A stretch of DNA of 64,000 nucleotides. Origin: Leucobacter sp. CX169. Its GTDB lineage: Bacteria > Actinomycetota > Actinomycetes > Actinomycetales > Microbacteriaceae. This document shows, one piece after another, positions 8,241 through 16,592 of the stretch. The DNA lies in NCBI RefSeq assembly GCF_017161405.1, contig NZ_CP071051.1, forward strand, positions 62,001 through 126,000, in the 5' to 3' direction. Positions within the stretch are counted from its first letter, which is position 1; every line of letters begins with the position of its first letter. The notes under the pieces are model-generated. The model did no database searches, was not told the origin of the DNA, and worked only from the letters and a program-made list of their open reading frames with translations. Both the position numbers and the translations under genes were made by a program.

Positions 8241-9050
8241 ATGAGCGACCCACAGGCTGCAAACCGTCGAGGCAAGATCGAATGCTGGCTGACCGACATG
8301 GACGGGGTGCTGGTACGCGAGAATAAGGCCATTCCGGGGGCGGCCGAGCTGATCCAGCACTGGCGTGACACGGAGCAGCCTTACCTGGTGCTCACCAACA
8401 ACTCGATCTTCACTGCTCGCGACCTCAGCGCCAGGCTTGCAGAGTCGGGCCTTGAGGTGCCCGAGGACCGGATCTGGACGAGCGCGCTCGCGACCGCCGC
8501 CTTCCTCAAGCAGCAGAAGCCCGGGGGAACGGCATTCGTGCTCGGCGAGGCCGGGATCCTGACCGCCCTGCACAGCGCCGGGTTCGTGATGACCGAGAAG
8601 AACCCCGACTTTGTTGTGGTGGGCGAGACGCGCAACTACTCGTTCGAAGCGATTACGAAGGCGATTCGTTTGATCGCGGGTGGCGCGCGCTTCATCTCGA
8701 CGAACCCGGATGCGACCGGCCCGAGCCCAGAGGGCCCGCTGCCCGCGACCGGCGCGATCAACGCGCTCATCACGAAAGCCACGGGCAAGGAGCCCTACAT
8801 CGTGGGCAAGCCGAACCCCATGATGTTCCGCTCGGCGCTGAATCAGATCGGCGCGCACTCGCACAACACCGCCATGATCGGCGACCGCATGGACACCGAC
8901 ATCATCGCCGGAATGGAAGCGGGCTTGCACACGATCCTGGTGATGACTGGCATCGCCGACCGGGAGTCGATCGAGCAGTTCCCGTTCCGCCCCGACGAGA
9001 TTCTTGGCTCGGTCGCGGCGCTGTTGCCGGCTGGTACGCCCGGAGACTAG
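8241..9050 (+). CDS. HAD-IIA family phosphatase (NagD-like)
   Basis: The ATG at 8241 (MSDPQAANRRGKIECWL) gives 269 residues and fits the family better than upstream in-frame ATGs at 8109 and 8151, which read through the divergent promoter region. HAD motifs are all present: DMDGVL (Asp19, Asp21), TNN for motif II, the motif III lysine in GKPNP, and GDRMDTDI for motif IV. The C2 cap between motifs II and III matches the NagD/p-nitrophenyl phosphatase group, which dephosphorylates nucleoside monophosphates or sugar phosphates. A bidirectional hairpin terminator follows at 9075-9105. Confidence 0.88.
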   Translation: MSDPQAANRRGKIECWLTDMDGVLVRENKAIPGAAELIQHWRDTEQPYLVLTNNSIFTARDLSARLAESGLEVPEDRIWTSALATAAFLKQQKPGGTAFVLGEAGILTALHSAGFVMTEKNPDFVVVGETRNYSFEAITKAIRLIAGGARFISTNPDATGPSPEGPLPATGAINALITKATGKEPYIVGKPNPMMFRSALNQIGAHSHNTAMIGDRMDTDIIAGMEAGLHTILVMTGIADRESIEQFPFRPDEILGSVAALLPAGTPGD

Positions 9051-9074
9051 GGCTGTTCGATGCCCCGAGCGTCA

Positions 9075-9105
9075 CGATGCCCCGGCCGGAGCGGCCGAGG
9101 CATCG
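9075..9105. terminator. Bidirectional hairpin between HAD-IIA and surface-protein genes
   Basis: CGATGCCCCGGCC (9075-9087) pairs with GGCCGAGGCATCG (9093-9105) at 12 of 13 positions with a 5-base loop. A second small stem, GGGCGAG / CTCGCCC, follows at 9115-9133. They lie between the convergent genes and have no long T run, as is common for high-GC actinobacterial terminators. Confidence 0.7.
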
Positions 9106-9141
9106 TCTGGGGAAGGGCGAGGGGTGCTCGCCCCGGAGCCA

Positions 9142-10857
9142 CTAACCGCGCGACCGGGCCGCCCGCCTCACGCCTGCGGCGGTGAGGAGGCTTCCGCCGG
9201 CGAGCAGCAGGATCGCTGCCGCCAGGTTCGGGCCCTCACCGTCGACGCCCGTGGACACGAGCATCGGCGGCTTGGGCGAGGAGGTGGTGACGACCGGCGG
9301 CGTCTTGACCGCGCACTGCGGGTTCACCGTGAAGGCCTGCATGTCCATCACTGGATCTTCCGAGTCGCTCGAGACTTCCGCGACGAAATCTCCCGGTCCG
9401 TTGACGGCCTGTTCGAACTCCATCGTCTCCGCGGTGGCGGTGAACGGTGTCGATTCGGCGAGGCCCATCGGGCCGTTCAGGAGCAGCGTGTAATCGTCGC
9501 CGACCACCAGCGAGCCGATCGTGACGAGCACGGTGCTCGGCACGACTCCGTTCGGGCCGGTGCACTGCACGATGTCCACGTTCACCACGGGGACGGGGAC
9601 GAGCTCCTCGCAATCATTGCGCAGCAGCATCTGGCCGTGTTCGTCCCAGTTCTGGCCGAGGAACTCGACGGGCGATTCGCCGTCAAAGTAGCTGAACGGC
9701 GGGATGATGTCGTCCGGGTGCACCCAGGCGTGACCATCGAGGATCTCGCCCTTGGGGAGGGTGAGGAACTCGTAGTACAGGAAGTCAGCGAACGAAGTGA
9801 ACTTCGCCACCTCCGGGTAGTCGGTCACTGCGTGGCAGAACGAGACGTTGTCGCGAGGGTCGGGGCCTTCGCACTGGGTGAACGAGAACCAGGCCGAATC
9901 GCTCAGCTGTTCGGGTCCGTAGACCGTCACCGTGTAGGCGCCGAGCCCGTTCACGGGGACGTCAAGCATCGCTGTCATGCCTTCGGCCACGAAATCAACC
10001 GAATCGCTCCAGCCGTCCCGTGAGATTTCCACGGAGTAGTTGGATCCGACCATGAGGTCTTCGAGCGACACCGCGATCATCGTCGGAACCGGCTGGCCCA
10101 CGGGCACACACACCGGCGGGGTAACGCTGATCACCGGGTCCATGGGCTCGGGGTCCGGGAGGTTGCAACCGTTGTTGTAGATCGCCTGGCCTCCCTCGTC
10201 CCAGTTCTGGCCCGGGAAGTGCGCATTTTGTCCATCTTCGTTGTAATCGAAGGGAGGAATGATGTCCTCGCCGTTCTGGTGATCCATCCCCGCATGCCCA
10301 TCAACCGTGCCATTCGCGTTGGGCCGGTTGACAACAAAGGGATTGTTCTCGGAACCGGTGGCGTGACAGATCTTGATCTTGTTGTGGGGGTTGTCGTCCC
10401 CACCCGTCTTGGCAGTGTCGGTCGCCACACGGGCGGATGCCGGGGGTGTCGATTCCGGGGTTTCGGTGGCGGTCGCTGCTGCGGGCTCTGGCTCGACTGC
10501 ATCGACTGAGTCAGTGGGCGGCACGACGTCCTCGGCGGGAGGGGTCACGACCTCGGGCGGAGGTGTGACCTCAGCGGGCTCGACAGGAGGAGGCACGACT
10601 TCGACTGGTGCGGGTGCCGCTTCGGCAGGCGCCGGTGCCGGCGGCTCGGGCGCGACGACTTCGGCGACCGGTGCCGGTGCGGCGGCCGGTTCGACGACGA
10701 CGGGCGTGGGAGCCGAATCGTCTGCGAACGCGGTCAGTGCCCCCGGCCCCAGGGTGAGTGCTGTTGCCGCGATCAATGCGACGAAGGTGCGGCCGTGACG
10801 CGAACGGTGCCCCGCATCACTGCGAGCGCGCCGCGTAGATATGCTCATGTGCTTCAT
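9142..10857 (-). CDS. Wall-anchored surface protein with two CHAT-type Cys/His domains
   Basis: The 571-residue product has a signal peptide (about 1-45, ending near LTAFADD), a Pro/Ala/Glu/Val-rich stalk (49-140), and two copies of one domain. Copy A (163-231) begins KICHATGSENNPF and ends FPGQNWDEGGQAIYNNGC; copy B (338-416) begins FCHAV and ends FLGQNWDEHGQMLLRNDC. Each copy has CHA, GHAxxH, DIIPPFxY and GQNWDExGQ with a closing Cys. Each is followed by an Ig-like beta segment (about 240-330 and 425-515). The C terminus is LVSTG (533-537), a hydrophobic helix and RRAARSRG, a plausible non-canonical sorting signal. I recognise no named family for the repeated domain; its Cys/His pattern suggests metal binding. 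The start could also be the ATG at 10848. Confidence 0.8.
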   Translation of the reverse strand: MKHMSISTRRARSDAGHRSRHGRTFVALIAATALTLGPGALTAFADDSAPTPVVVEPAAAPAPVAEVVAPEPPAPAPAEAAPAPVEVVPPPVEPAEVTPPPEVVTPPAEDVVPPTDSVDAVEPEPAAATATETPESTPPASARVATDTAKTGGDDNPHNKIKICHATGSENNPFVVNRPNANGTVDGHAGMDHQNGEDIIPPFDYNEDGQNAHFPGQNWDEGGQAIYNNGCNLPDPEPMDPVISVTPPVCVPVGQPVPTMIAVSLEDLMVGSNYSVEISRDGWSDSVDFVAEGMTAMLDVPVNGLGAYTVTVYGPEQLSDSAWFSFTQCEGPDPRDNVSFCHAVTDYPEVAKFTSFADFLYYEFLTLPKGEILDGHAWVHPDDIIPPFSYFDGESPVEFLGQNWDEHGQMLLRNDCEELVPVPVVNVDIVQCTGPNGVVPSTVLVTIGSLVVGDDYTLLLNGPMGLAESTPFTATAETMEFEQAVNGPGDFVAEVSSDSEDPVMDMQAFTVNPQCAVKTPPVVTTSSPKPPMLVSTGVDGEGPNLAAAILLLAGGSLLTAAGVRRAARSRG

Positions 10858-11240
10858 CCGTTCTCATGCGGGTGCGACGCGTGAGAACAGGCCCCAGGTC
10901 GCACGACAATGGGTCAACCTGCCCGGAGCGTAGGATTCTGCGGGGCTCGGGGCATCGGTAGGGATTACGTAGGAGACCTCCCCACTCGACATCGTTCGCA
11001 CTGGCGTCGTCTCGCGGATGGCGCTCACGGCGTATCGTCACGGAGAGGGGCTCGCTCTTGTCCGAGGGGGAGTCCGTCATCAGGATTGGTTGCCTGTCGG
11101 GAAGGCAGTGCACAAAGCTGTCCCACTCGCCCGCGGCAGTGCGTCACGGAACGAAATCGGGCGCCGGGCATGTCATGATTAACACGATCTTGGTGCTGTA
11201 CCGCGCGTAGTGAACGTCGCGTGGGCACACCGCGACAGGG
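10858..11240. other. 383-base divergent intergenic region
   Basis: This region separates the divergent surface-protein and GGDEF-EAL genes. No convincing coding frame, hairpin terminator or RNA gene is visible. Promoters for both genes should lie here; the stretch ATGATTAACACGATCTTGG (11173-11191) is its most AT-rich part and may belong to the promoter of the plus-strand gene. Confidence 0.5.
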
Positions 11241-13577
11241 GTGGGGGCCGTGTTCAGACGCATTGACGCGACGAATCGGGGCGTCCTCTTTACCGCGCCC
11301 TTCGCCCTCTTCGCCCTGTGCGCGGTCGGCCTGGGTGTCTACTGGCTGAGCGGCTCGACGCCGCACTCCTGGGTCCTCGTGATCACGGTCATCGTGAGCG
11401 TCATTATCTGTGGCCCGTTCCGGATACAGGTCGGCCGTGTCCCGGGGCTGCCGCCGGTCGGGGTCGCGATCATCATGCTCGCGATACAACCCACCAATGA
11501 ATCCCCGCAATACAGCGTGTGTATTTGGGCGATCGGGCGCGTGATCTCAGAGCTGATCCTGCGCCGCAATATCCTCCAGGCCCTCTACCTGGCGGGCGTC
11601 AGCACCGCCGCCGCGTTCGTCTTCGTCGGGATTCACGCGAGCCTTGAGGCCCGCGGCGTCTGGTCGATCGTCAGTTTCCTCGCCGCGGCCGCGGCCTACT
11701 ACCTCATCGTGCTGCTGGTCGAGTTCGTCCGGCTGCGGGGCCGCTGGGCGCTCGACCACAGTTTCGGGCTCTCCGCGCTCAGCCCGCTCCGACTGGGGGG
11801 TGTCATTCTCCTTGCCGGGAGTTCGGCCGCGCTCATCAATTTCGTCGACTCCACCGTGATCCCGTGGCTCGAACAGGATCCCGAAGCGACGCGCTCCCCG
11901 TTTGTCTGGGTGCTCTCGGCCCTGTTCTTCTACGTGCTCGCGCAGCGCGCGCGGTACGACGACATCGAACGTCGGCTGGGCGCGGTCGTGGAAGCGGCGG
12001 TCGAGCTGCCGGGCGAGACCGAGGGCGGCCTCGCTGGGGCGTTGCGGCGCCGGGTGCAGTCCATCGTCCAGGCGAGCAGCGTCGAGCTCCGCGGCCGGGC
12101 GCCCGAGCGGCACGAGATCGGCGCAGCCGTAAAGCTCGAGTCGGGCGTCGAGCAGTTCTTGATCGCTTCGCGAAAGTTGGGAGGGGTGCCCTTCGCGCGG
12201 GAGGACCAGCACGCGCTCGCCACCCTCGCCCAGATGGCAAGCCAGACCGCGCGGATTCAGCACGAGGTCAACACGCTTGAGCGGCGGGCGAACAGCGACC
12301 CGCTGACGAACCTGCCCAACTACGGAGCATTCCAACTGGCGCTGGTCGAGGCGAACGAGCACCGCCCGTACCACGAGGGCATTGCCCTGCTCTTCATCGA
12401 CCTCGACAACTTCAAGAAGCTCAACGACAGCCTGGGGCACCACGCGGGCGACGAGCTGCTGCGGGCGGTCGCCGACCGACTGCAGAGTACGGCCGGGGGC
12501 GGGGACTTCGTCGCGCGCGTCGGAGGCGACGAATTCGTCGTGATCCTCACCGGGCTCGTGTCGATCGAGCAGGCGAAGGAAGCCGCTGACCGGATCATCC
12601 GGGCAATCAGTGCGCCGCTCGCGCTCGCCGGACAGGACATGGTGCCGGTCGTCAGCGCCGGACTCGCGTTCTCGAGTCACCGCGAGCTCGACGCGCAGAC
12701 CCTGGTCATGGACGCCGACCGCACGATGCTGCAGGTGAAGCGCTCGCGGCGCCAAGGTGGATCGGCGGAGGTGAGCACCTTCAGCATCGCCTCGCACCGC
12801 TCGACCCGCACCAACGACATTGTCGCGCGTGCGATCAACGAGGATCGGCTCATGCTCGCGTTCCAGCCGATCGTCAGCCTCGACGAGGGCAAGATCTGGG
12901 CCTTCGAGGCGCTCGTGCGGTACGTCGATCCGGAGCTTGGCCCCATCACGCCGCCGTCGCTCGTGGCGCGGGCCAAGAGCCTCGGCCTCATGAATCTCCT
13001 GACCAAGCAGGTCATCACGAAGGCGTTGAACGCCGCCGAGGAGTTTTATCGCCTTGAGCCGAGCATCACCTGCATGACCGTAAACCTCGAGCTGCGCCAG
13101 ATCAGCGAAGACGAACTGGGGCCGTTCATTCGGGAGGCCGCTCGTGCCCACCCGAACATCTCCCTGTGTATTGAGCTCAACGAGCGCTCACAACGATCTG
13201 TCACAGACGAGCTGCGGCGCGATGCGGAGATCATGCAGGCTGCCGGAGTCATGATCGCGCTCGACGACTACGGCTCCGACGACTCGTCGGTCGGCGCCCT
13301 GATCCGGTTCCCGATGGACATCCTGAAGATCGACAAGAGCCTCATCGACAATCTTGAGGACCAGCGTCAGCGCGAGGTCATCAAGGCGCTGCAGGGCTTC
13401 GGTGACAACCTGAACTACGCGATGGTGGTGGAGGGCATCGAGACGCAAGAGATGGTCGACGTGATGGTCGAGCTCGGTGTACGCAGCGCGCAGGGCTACT
13501 TCTACGGCAGGCCGATATCGCTCGCGCGCACCACCGATCGTCTGCGACGCTGGGGCACGCAGGCGCTCGCCGAGTAG
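11241..13577 (+). CDS. Membrane GGDEF-EAL c-di-GMP metabolism protein
   Basis: The GTG at 11241 gives 778 residues; GTG at 11250 is an alternative. The N-terminal 235 residues form about seven membrane helices (MASE-like). A linker of about 100 residues (240-340), possibly GAF-like, precedes a GGDEF domain (about 345-505) with intact VGGDEF (GGDEF 428-432). Its inhibitory RxxD site is missing (GGGD at the expected place). The EAL domain (525-770) keeps EALVR (556-560), the VN of VNLELRQ, ELNE, DDYG (675-678), KID (Lys696) and VEGIE (Glu731), so phosphodiesterase activity is likely. The loop after DDYG (SDDSS rather than TGFSS) is unusual. Both activities could coexist. The gene converges on the TetR-like gene. 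Confidence 0.9.
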   Translation: MGAVFRRIDATNRGVLFTAPFALFALCAVGLGVYWLSGSTPHSWVLVITVIVSVIICGPFRIQVGRVPGLPPVGVAIIMLAIQPTNESPQYSVCIWAIGRVISELILRRNILQALYLAGVSTAAAFVFVGIHASLEARGVWSIVSFLAAAAAYYLIVLLVEFVRLRGRWALDHSFGLSALSPLRLGGVILLAGSSAALINFVDSTVIPWLEQDPEATRSPFVWVLSALFFYVLAQRARYDDIERRLGAVVEAAVELPGETEGGLAGALRRRVQSIVQASSVELRGRAPERHEIGAAVKLESGVEQFLIASRKLGGVPFAREDQHALATLAQMASQTARIQHEVNTLERRANSDPLTNLPNYGAFQLALVEANEHRPYHEGIALLFIDLDNFKKLNDSLGHHAGDELLRAVADRLQSTAGGGDFVARVGGDEFVVILTGLVSIEQAKEAADRIIRAISAPLALAGQDMVPVVSAGLAFSSHRELDAQTLVMDADRTMLQVKRSRRQGGSAEVSTFSIASHRSTRTNDIVARAINEDRLMLAFQPIVSLDEGKIWAFEALVRYVDPELGPITPPSLVARAKSLGLMNLLTKQVITKALNAAEEFYRLEPSITCMTVNLELRQISEDELGPFIREAARAHPNISLCIELNERSQRSVTDELRRDAEIMQAAGVMIALDDYGSDDSSVGALIRFPMDILKIDKSLIDNLEDQRQREVIKALQGFGDNLNYAMVVEGIETQEMVDVMVELGVRSAQGYFYGRPISLARTTDRLRRWGTQALAE

Positions 13578-13612
13578 GCGCTGCAGCGCCGCCCACTGGT
13601 GGACGGCCGCGG

Positions 13613-14473
13613 CTAGTAGTCGGAGTCGGCCTCGGACTGCGACGGGGGCGTCACGTCGACGCCGCCGCTGAGCCGTGCGATCGCCTCGTCGGGAGCGAAC
13701 GCCGGATCCTGCTCGATGAACGCGTCGACGACGCCCACGAACGCGAGCGAGGCCACGGACCAGGTCTCCGTGCCGTTCTCTACCGGGAGGTCGAAGTGGG
13801 CCTCGACAAGGGTGGGAACCGTGGAGCGCACGATGCCGAGCCCCTCGATGACCGAGGCCGCCGCCACGACGAACGGCTGGTAATCGTTGTTGAAGGCGGG
13901 CTTGAGGCGGTAGCCGATCGTGGGAAGCACGTTGCGGTAGAAGCTCTCCATCGTGTCGACGAAAGACAGCTCGCTCGCCCGAAGCGCGTCGAGCACGCGC
14001 GTGCGCGCCTCACCCTCGGGCCAGGACATGATCGTGGTCGAGAGCGCTGCGTAGGTGCGCCACTTACTTGAAGCGGTCACCGCACCAAAGTTGTACTCCG
14101 CGGCGGTGCGGATAACGTCGACCAAGATACTGCGGCGCCCCGTGGTCGAGCGGAGGTCGTCCGTGCGCATGCTGAGGTACTGCCAGGTCGAGAGCAGGGT
14201 TTCGGTGTCGGCGCGGTCGATCTGCGCCTGGTTTGCCAGCTCGCAGAACAAATCGGTGAGGAATTCCTCGGGGGTCGCCCAGATCTGGTCGAACTGCTTG
14301 GCGGTAACGCCAGCCTCGGCGGTGATCGCCTCAATTCGGACGGCATCAATGCCGAGGGAGAGGCCGACGGACTCAACGTGGTGGGTCGCGCTTCGCAGAA
14401 CCGCGGCGCGTGCCTCGAGGAGCGCAGGCTTGACGCGCGCGCGCGCTTCCAGATTCCACTTGTCTGCCGGCAC
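13613..14473 (-). CDS. TetR-like transcriptional regulator
   Basis: The GTG at 14473 follows GGAGGAG and gives 286 residues. The helix-turn-helix (about residues 42-75) reads RIEAITAEAGVTAKQFDQIW followed by TPEEFLTDLF, the layout of TetR DNA-binding domains in which the third helix is followed by a phenylalanine-rich fourth helix. It is longer than the usual 190-220 residues, with an acidic C-terminal tail (SQSEADSDY). It is divergent from the acyl-synthase/E1-like genes, and a pseudo-palindrome sits immediately upstream of its start, so it is the probable regulator of that unit and of itself. The effector is unknown; given its neighbour, an acyl compound is an attractive guess. Confidence 0.72.
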   Translation of the reverse strand: MPADKWNLEARARVKPALLEARAAVLRSATHHVESVGLSLGIDAVRIEAITAEAGVTAKQFDQIWATPEEFLTDLFCELANQAQIDRADTETLLSTWQYLSMRTDDLRSTTGRRSILVDVIRTAAEYNFGAVTASSKWRTYAALSTTIMSWPEGEARTRVLDALRASELSFVDTMESFYRNVLPTIGYRLKPAFNNDYQPFVVAAASVIEGLGIVRSTVPTLVEAHFDLPVENGTETWSVASLAFVGVVDAFIEQDPAFAPDEAIARLSGGVDVTPPSQSEADSDY

Positions 14474-14491
14474 AGCTCCTCCAATCGCATT

Positions 14492-14512
14492 CTACTCTGT
14501 GGTTCATAGTAG
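14492..14512. promoter_or_regulatory. Candidate TetR operator
   Basis: CTACTCTG (14492-14499) and CATAGTAG (14505-14512) form an inverted repeat matching at 7 of 8 positions around a 5-base centre. The site starts 19 bases upstream of the TetR-like start codon in the divergent intergenic DNA. Size and position are typical for a TetR operator acting on both directions. Binding is inferred. Confidence 0.5.
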
Positions 14513-14678
14513 CAATTCGACCCCAGCGATGGGGGGCAAATTGCGAACGACGCGCCCGAATTTGCTGCAGTGTCGCCTCGCGCCGCACGCGGCGTCGTTT
14601 CGGCGCGGCCTGCAGCGCGATTTAGGGCAGAATGGAGTGTCTACGGGTCCCCATCGGGCCCACAATCCAGGGGGATTC

Positions 14679-14744
14679 ATGAACTGTCCATTGCAGCGAG
14701 GGCACTGTGGCCTTCAGGGGGACGGTGACGTTGTCTCACGTTGA
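14679..14744 (+). CDS. Possible 21-residue leader or peptide
   Basis: An ATG at 14679 behind AGGGGGA (14669-14675) opens a 21-codon frame that ends in TGA at 14742-14744, overlapping the start region of the acyl-synthase gene. The peptide has a small internal repeat, CPLQRGH then CGLQGDG. It could be a translated leader that couples to the downstream gene, a peptide substrate for the E1-like enzyme, or chance. I give no function. Confidence 0.3.
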   Translation: MNCPLQRGHCGLQGDGDVVSR

Positions 14745-15501
14745 TCGTTCGGTCACGAACCACCAGGTCATCCCGGTGATTGGCTCGGCGCTGTTCGCCG
14801 ACGAACCCACCTCCAGGCTGGCGTGCGGAATCATCGCCGAGGGCGGTATTGCGGTTGCCGGGTTCGAGGCGGAGTATGCCGCCCACTTCCACCTTCGCAA
14901 GAAAGTGTATGTCGATCAAACGGGACAACTCGCGGAGAGCGAGTTGCAGCCGGACGGCACCGATCGCGACGACGACGACGCGCGCTCGGTCACATTCGCG
15001 GTCTTCGAGAATCACGCGGACGGCGTGCGCGTCGTCGGGGTGTCCCGGCTGATCCTGCGCGGTGACGAACACCCGCTTCCGGTCGAGGAGTTCTGCCCCG
15101 ACTCGTTCGCCCCGGGCGACCTCACGGTCAACAGCGTCGAGGTTTCACGAGTCATCGCTCGCCACGAGCGGGCCGCGCTGCAGGATCTCGTGCAGTGGCA
15201 CCTCTTCGCAATCATGCTCGCCTATGTGGCGAACCACGAGCTGGGGCGCACGTTCGCGATTATCGAGCCCTGGCTTGAGCGGGTGCTGAACGGCTCAATC
15301 GCGATTGAGCGCATTGGCGATCCGCGCTATGTCGAGCACTATCTCGACTACAACCTGCCGATCGAGATCGATATCCCGGCCTCTGCCGAGCTGGTGAACG
15401 CGCGCAACGGTGGCTTCATCGACCGCTACCGCGCCGCCGAGCCCGCCATGGCGTACTTCGGGCGCGCTGCCCGAAACGCCGCGAGCGAGCGGGCCGCCTA
15501 A
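14731..15501 (+). CDS. LuxI/FeeM-like N-acyl synthase (GNAT superfamily)
   Basis: The start is placed at TTG 14731, eight bases after AGGGGGA (14716-14722); GTG at 14707 and 14725 are in frame and possible. The 256 residues carry the pattern of autoinducer synthase-like N-acyltransferases: LRKKVYVDQ near the N terminus, an acidic DRDDDDARSVTFAVF, then VVGVSRLIL and VEVSRVIARHER, equivalent to the Arg/Phe, Glu-Asp, RLI and E-x-SR blocks of LuxI and N-acyl amino acid synthase FeeM. Such enzymes join an acyl group from ACP or CoA to an amino acid or homoserine lactone. The product here is unknown. The stop overlaps the start of the E1-like gene (TAATG), so the two are translationally coupled. 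Confidence 0.72.
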   Translation: MSHVDRSVTNHQVIPVIGSALFADEPTSRLACGIIAEGGIAVAGFEAEYAAHFHLRKKVYVDQTGQLAESELQPDGTDRDDDDARSVTFAVFENHADGVRVVGVSRLILRGDEHPLPVEEFCPDSFAPGDLTVNSVEVSRVIARHERAALQDLVQWHLFAIMLAYVANHELGRTFAIIEPWLERVLNGSIAIERIGDPRYVEHYLDYNLPIEIDIPASAELVNARNGGFIDRYRAAEPAMAYFGRAARNAASERAA

Positions 15502-16442
15502 TGGCGAAGACCATCACGTCGCCCGAGTTCTCGCGCAACTACGGGTTCTGGAGCGAGGACGAACAGCGCGCGCTCGTCGAGTCGCGGGTCGCGATCGCTG
15601 GCGTCGGCGGGGACGGGTTCCAGCTCGGCCTCAAGCTGGCCCGCATGGGGGTCTCGCAGTTCAGCATCGCCGACCCCGAGGTGTTCGAGCCCGAGAACGT
15701 CAACCGCGTCGAGGGAGCGACTGCGTCGTCGGTCGGCCGCGACAAGGCTGAGGTGTTTCGTGAGCGCGTGCTCGACATCAATCCCGACGCCGAGGTCGAG
15801 ACCTTCCTCAGCGGTGTGACGCCCGACAATGTCGAGCCCTTCATGCACGGTGCCTCGCTCGTGCTCGACGAGTCGGAGCTCACCCGGCCCGAGATCGGCA
15901 CGCTCATCGCGCGACGGGCGCGGGCGCAGGCCATCCCCGACCTGCTCGTCATGAACATCGGCTTCGCGGCCCAGGTCACGTCTTTCGCACCCGACTCGGC
16001 GTGGACGTTCGAGCGGTTCATGGGGTTCACGCCCGAAACCCCGCTCGCCGAGATCGCGGAGGTGGGCGTCGACCTGTCACGCTGCCTGCCCTACATTCCG
16101 CCGTACACCGACCTGCGCTCGCTGCAGGCCGTGCAGGGCGAGGACGGGGCGGAGCCCGCGTCGCTCCCGTCGATCTCGATCGGCGTCGACCTCGCCTCGG
16201 CGATCGGCAGCGCACAGGCGTTCTTGCACCTGACCTCGGGCGTCTCGAACCGCCGCCGCTCGCCCGTCTGGGCGCCGCGCGTGGCGATCACCGATGCCTA
16301 CAGCCTGCGCACCCGCATCTTGCGGGCTGGCCGGGCTTCGCACGTCGGCCACCTGCTGGTGGCGGCGGCGCGCGACAAGCTCGGCAAGAACCCGCAGGGC
16401 AGCTACACGCTCGCGGACATCGCGCGCCGCCGTTCCGCATAG
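15501..16442 (+). CDS. E1-like ThiF/MoeB-family adenylyltransferase
   Basis: The 313-residue protein begins at the ATG that overlaps the acyl-synthase stop. It has the E1 nucleotide-binding loop GVGGDGF (residues 34-40), Asp in IADPEVFEPENVNRV (D, N and R conserved, but RV replaces the usual RQ) and GRDKAEV with the conserved Lys. MoeB/ThiF-type zinc Cys pairs are absent. A Cys in DLSRCLPYIPP is the only obvious candidate thiolating residue. E1-like enzymes adenylate a C-terminal carboxylate of a small protein or peptide, as in thiamin, molybdopterin or microcin C7 synthesis; no ubiquitin-like partner gene is visible here. The gene's partner is the acyl synthase, which suggests one biosynthetic or modification step acting on the same molecule. 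Confidence 0.82.
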   Translation: MAKTITSPEFSRNYGFWSEDEQRALVESRVAIAGVGGDGFQLGLKLARMGVSQFSIADPEVFEPENVNRVEGATASSVGRDKAEVFRERVLDINPDAEVETFLSGVTPDNVEPFMHGASLVLDESELTRPEIGTLIARRARAQAIPDLLVMNIGFAAQVTSFAPDSAWTFERFMGFTPETPLAEIAEVGVDLSRCLPYIPPYTDLRSLQAVQGEDGAEPASLPSISIGVDLASAIGSAQAFLHLTSGVSNRRRSPVWAPRVAITDAYSLRTRILRAGRASHVGHLLVAAARDKLGKNPQGSYTLADIARRRSA

Positions 16443-16444
16443 CG

Positions 16445-16456
16445 GCAGGATCCTGC
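16445..16456. repeat. GCAGGATCCTGC palindrome just after E1-like gene
   Basis: A perfect 12-base palindrome begins three bases after the E1-like stop codon. It belongs to the recurrent CAGGATCCTG set. No T run follows, so a plain terminator role is not evident. Confidence 0.6.
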
Positions 16457-16592
16457 TGGGTGGGGGCTCGTGCTGCCGGCTGCAGCGTCAGAGCTTCTCT
16501 GGCTCTTGGACTGGGCGGTCGCGTTCGCCGCACCCTTTGGGACATTCTGTTCTCCCGGCGTGGTCTTGCGTCTGGGCAACTGTCCGCGATCT

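Noticed and set aside
10817-11113. Minus-strand open frame across the surface-protein start
   Set aside because: Arg-rich with no motif, no ribosome site and overlaps the signal-peptide coding region of the real gene.
13577-13590. Perfect palindrome GGCGCTGCAGCGCC at the GGDEF-EAL stop
   Set aside because: Short, no loop or T run, and overlaps the stop codon; likely chance in GC-rich DNA, though it could contribute to a weak terminator.
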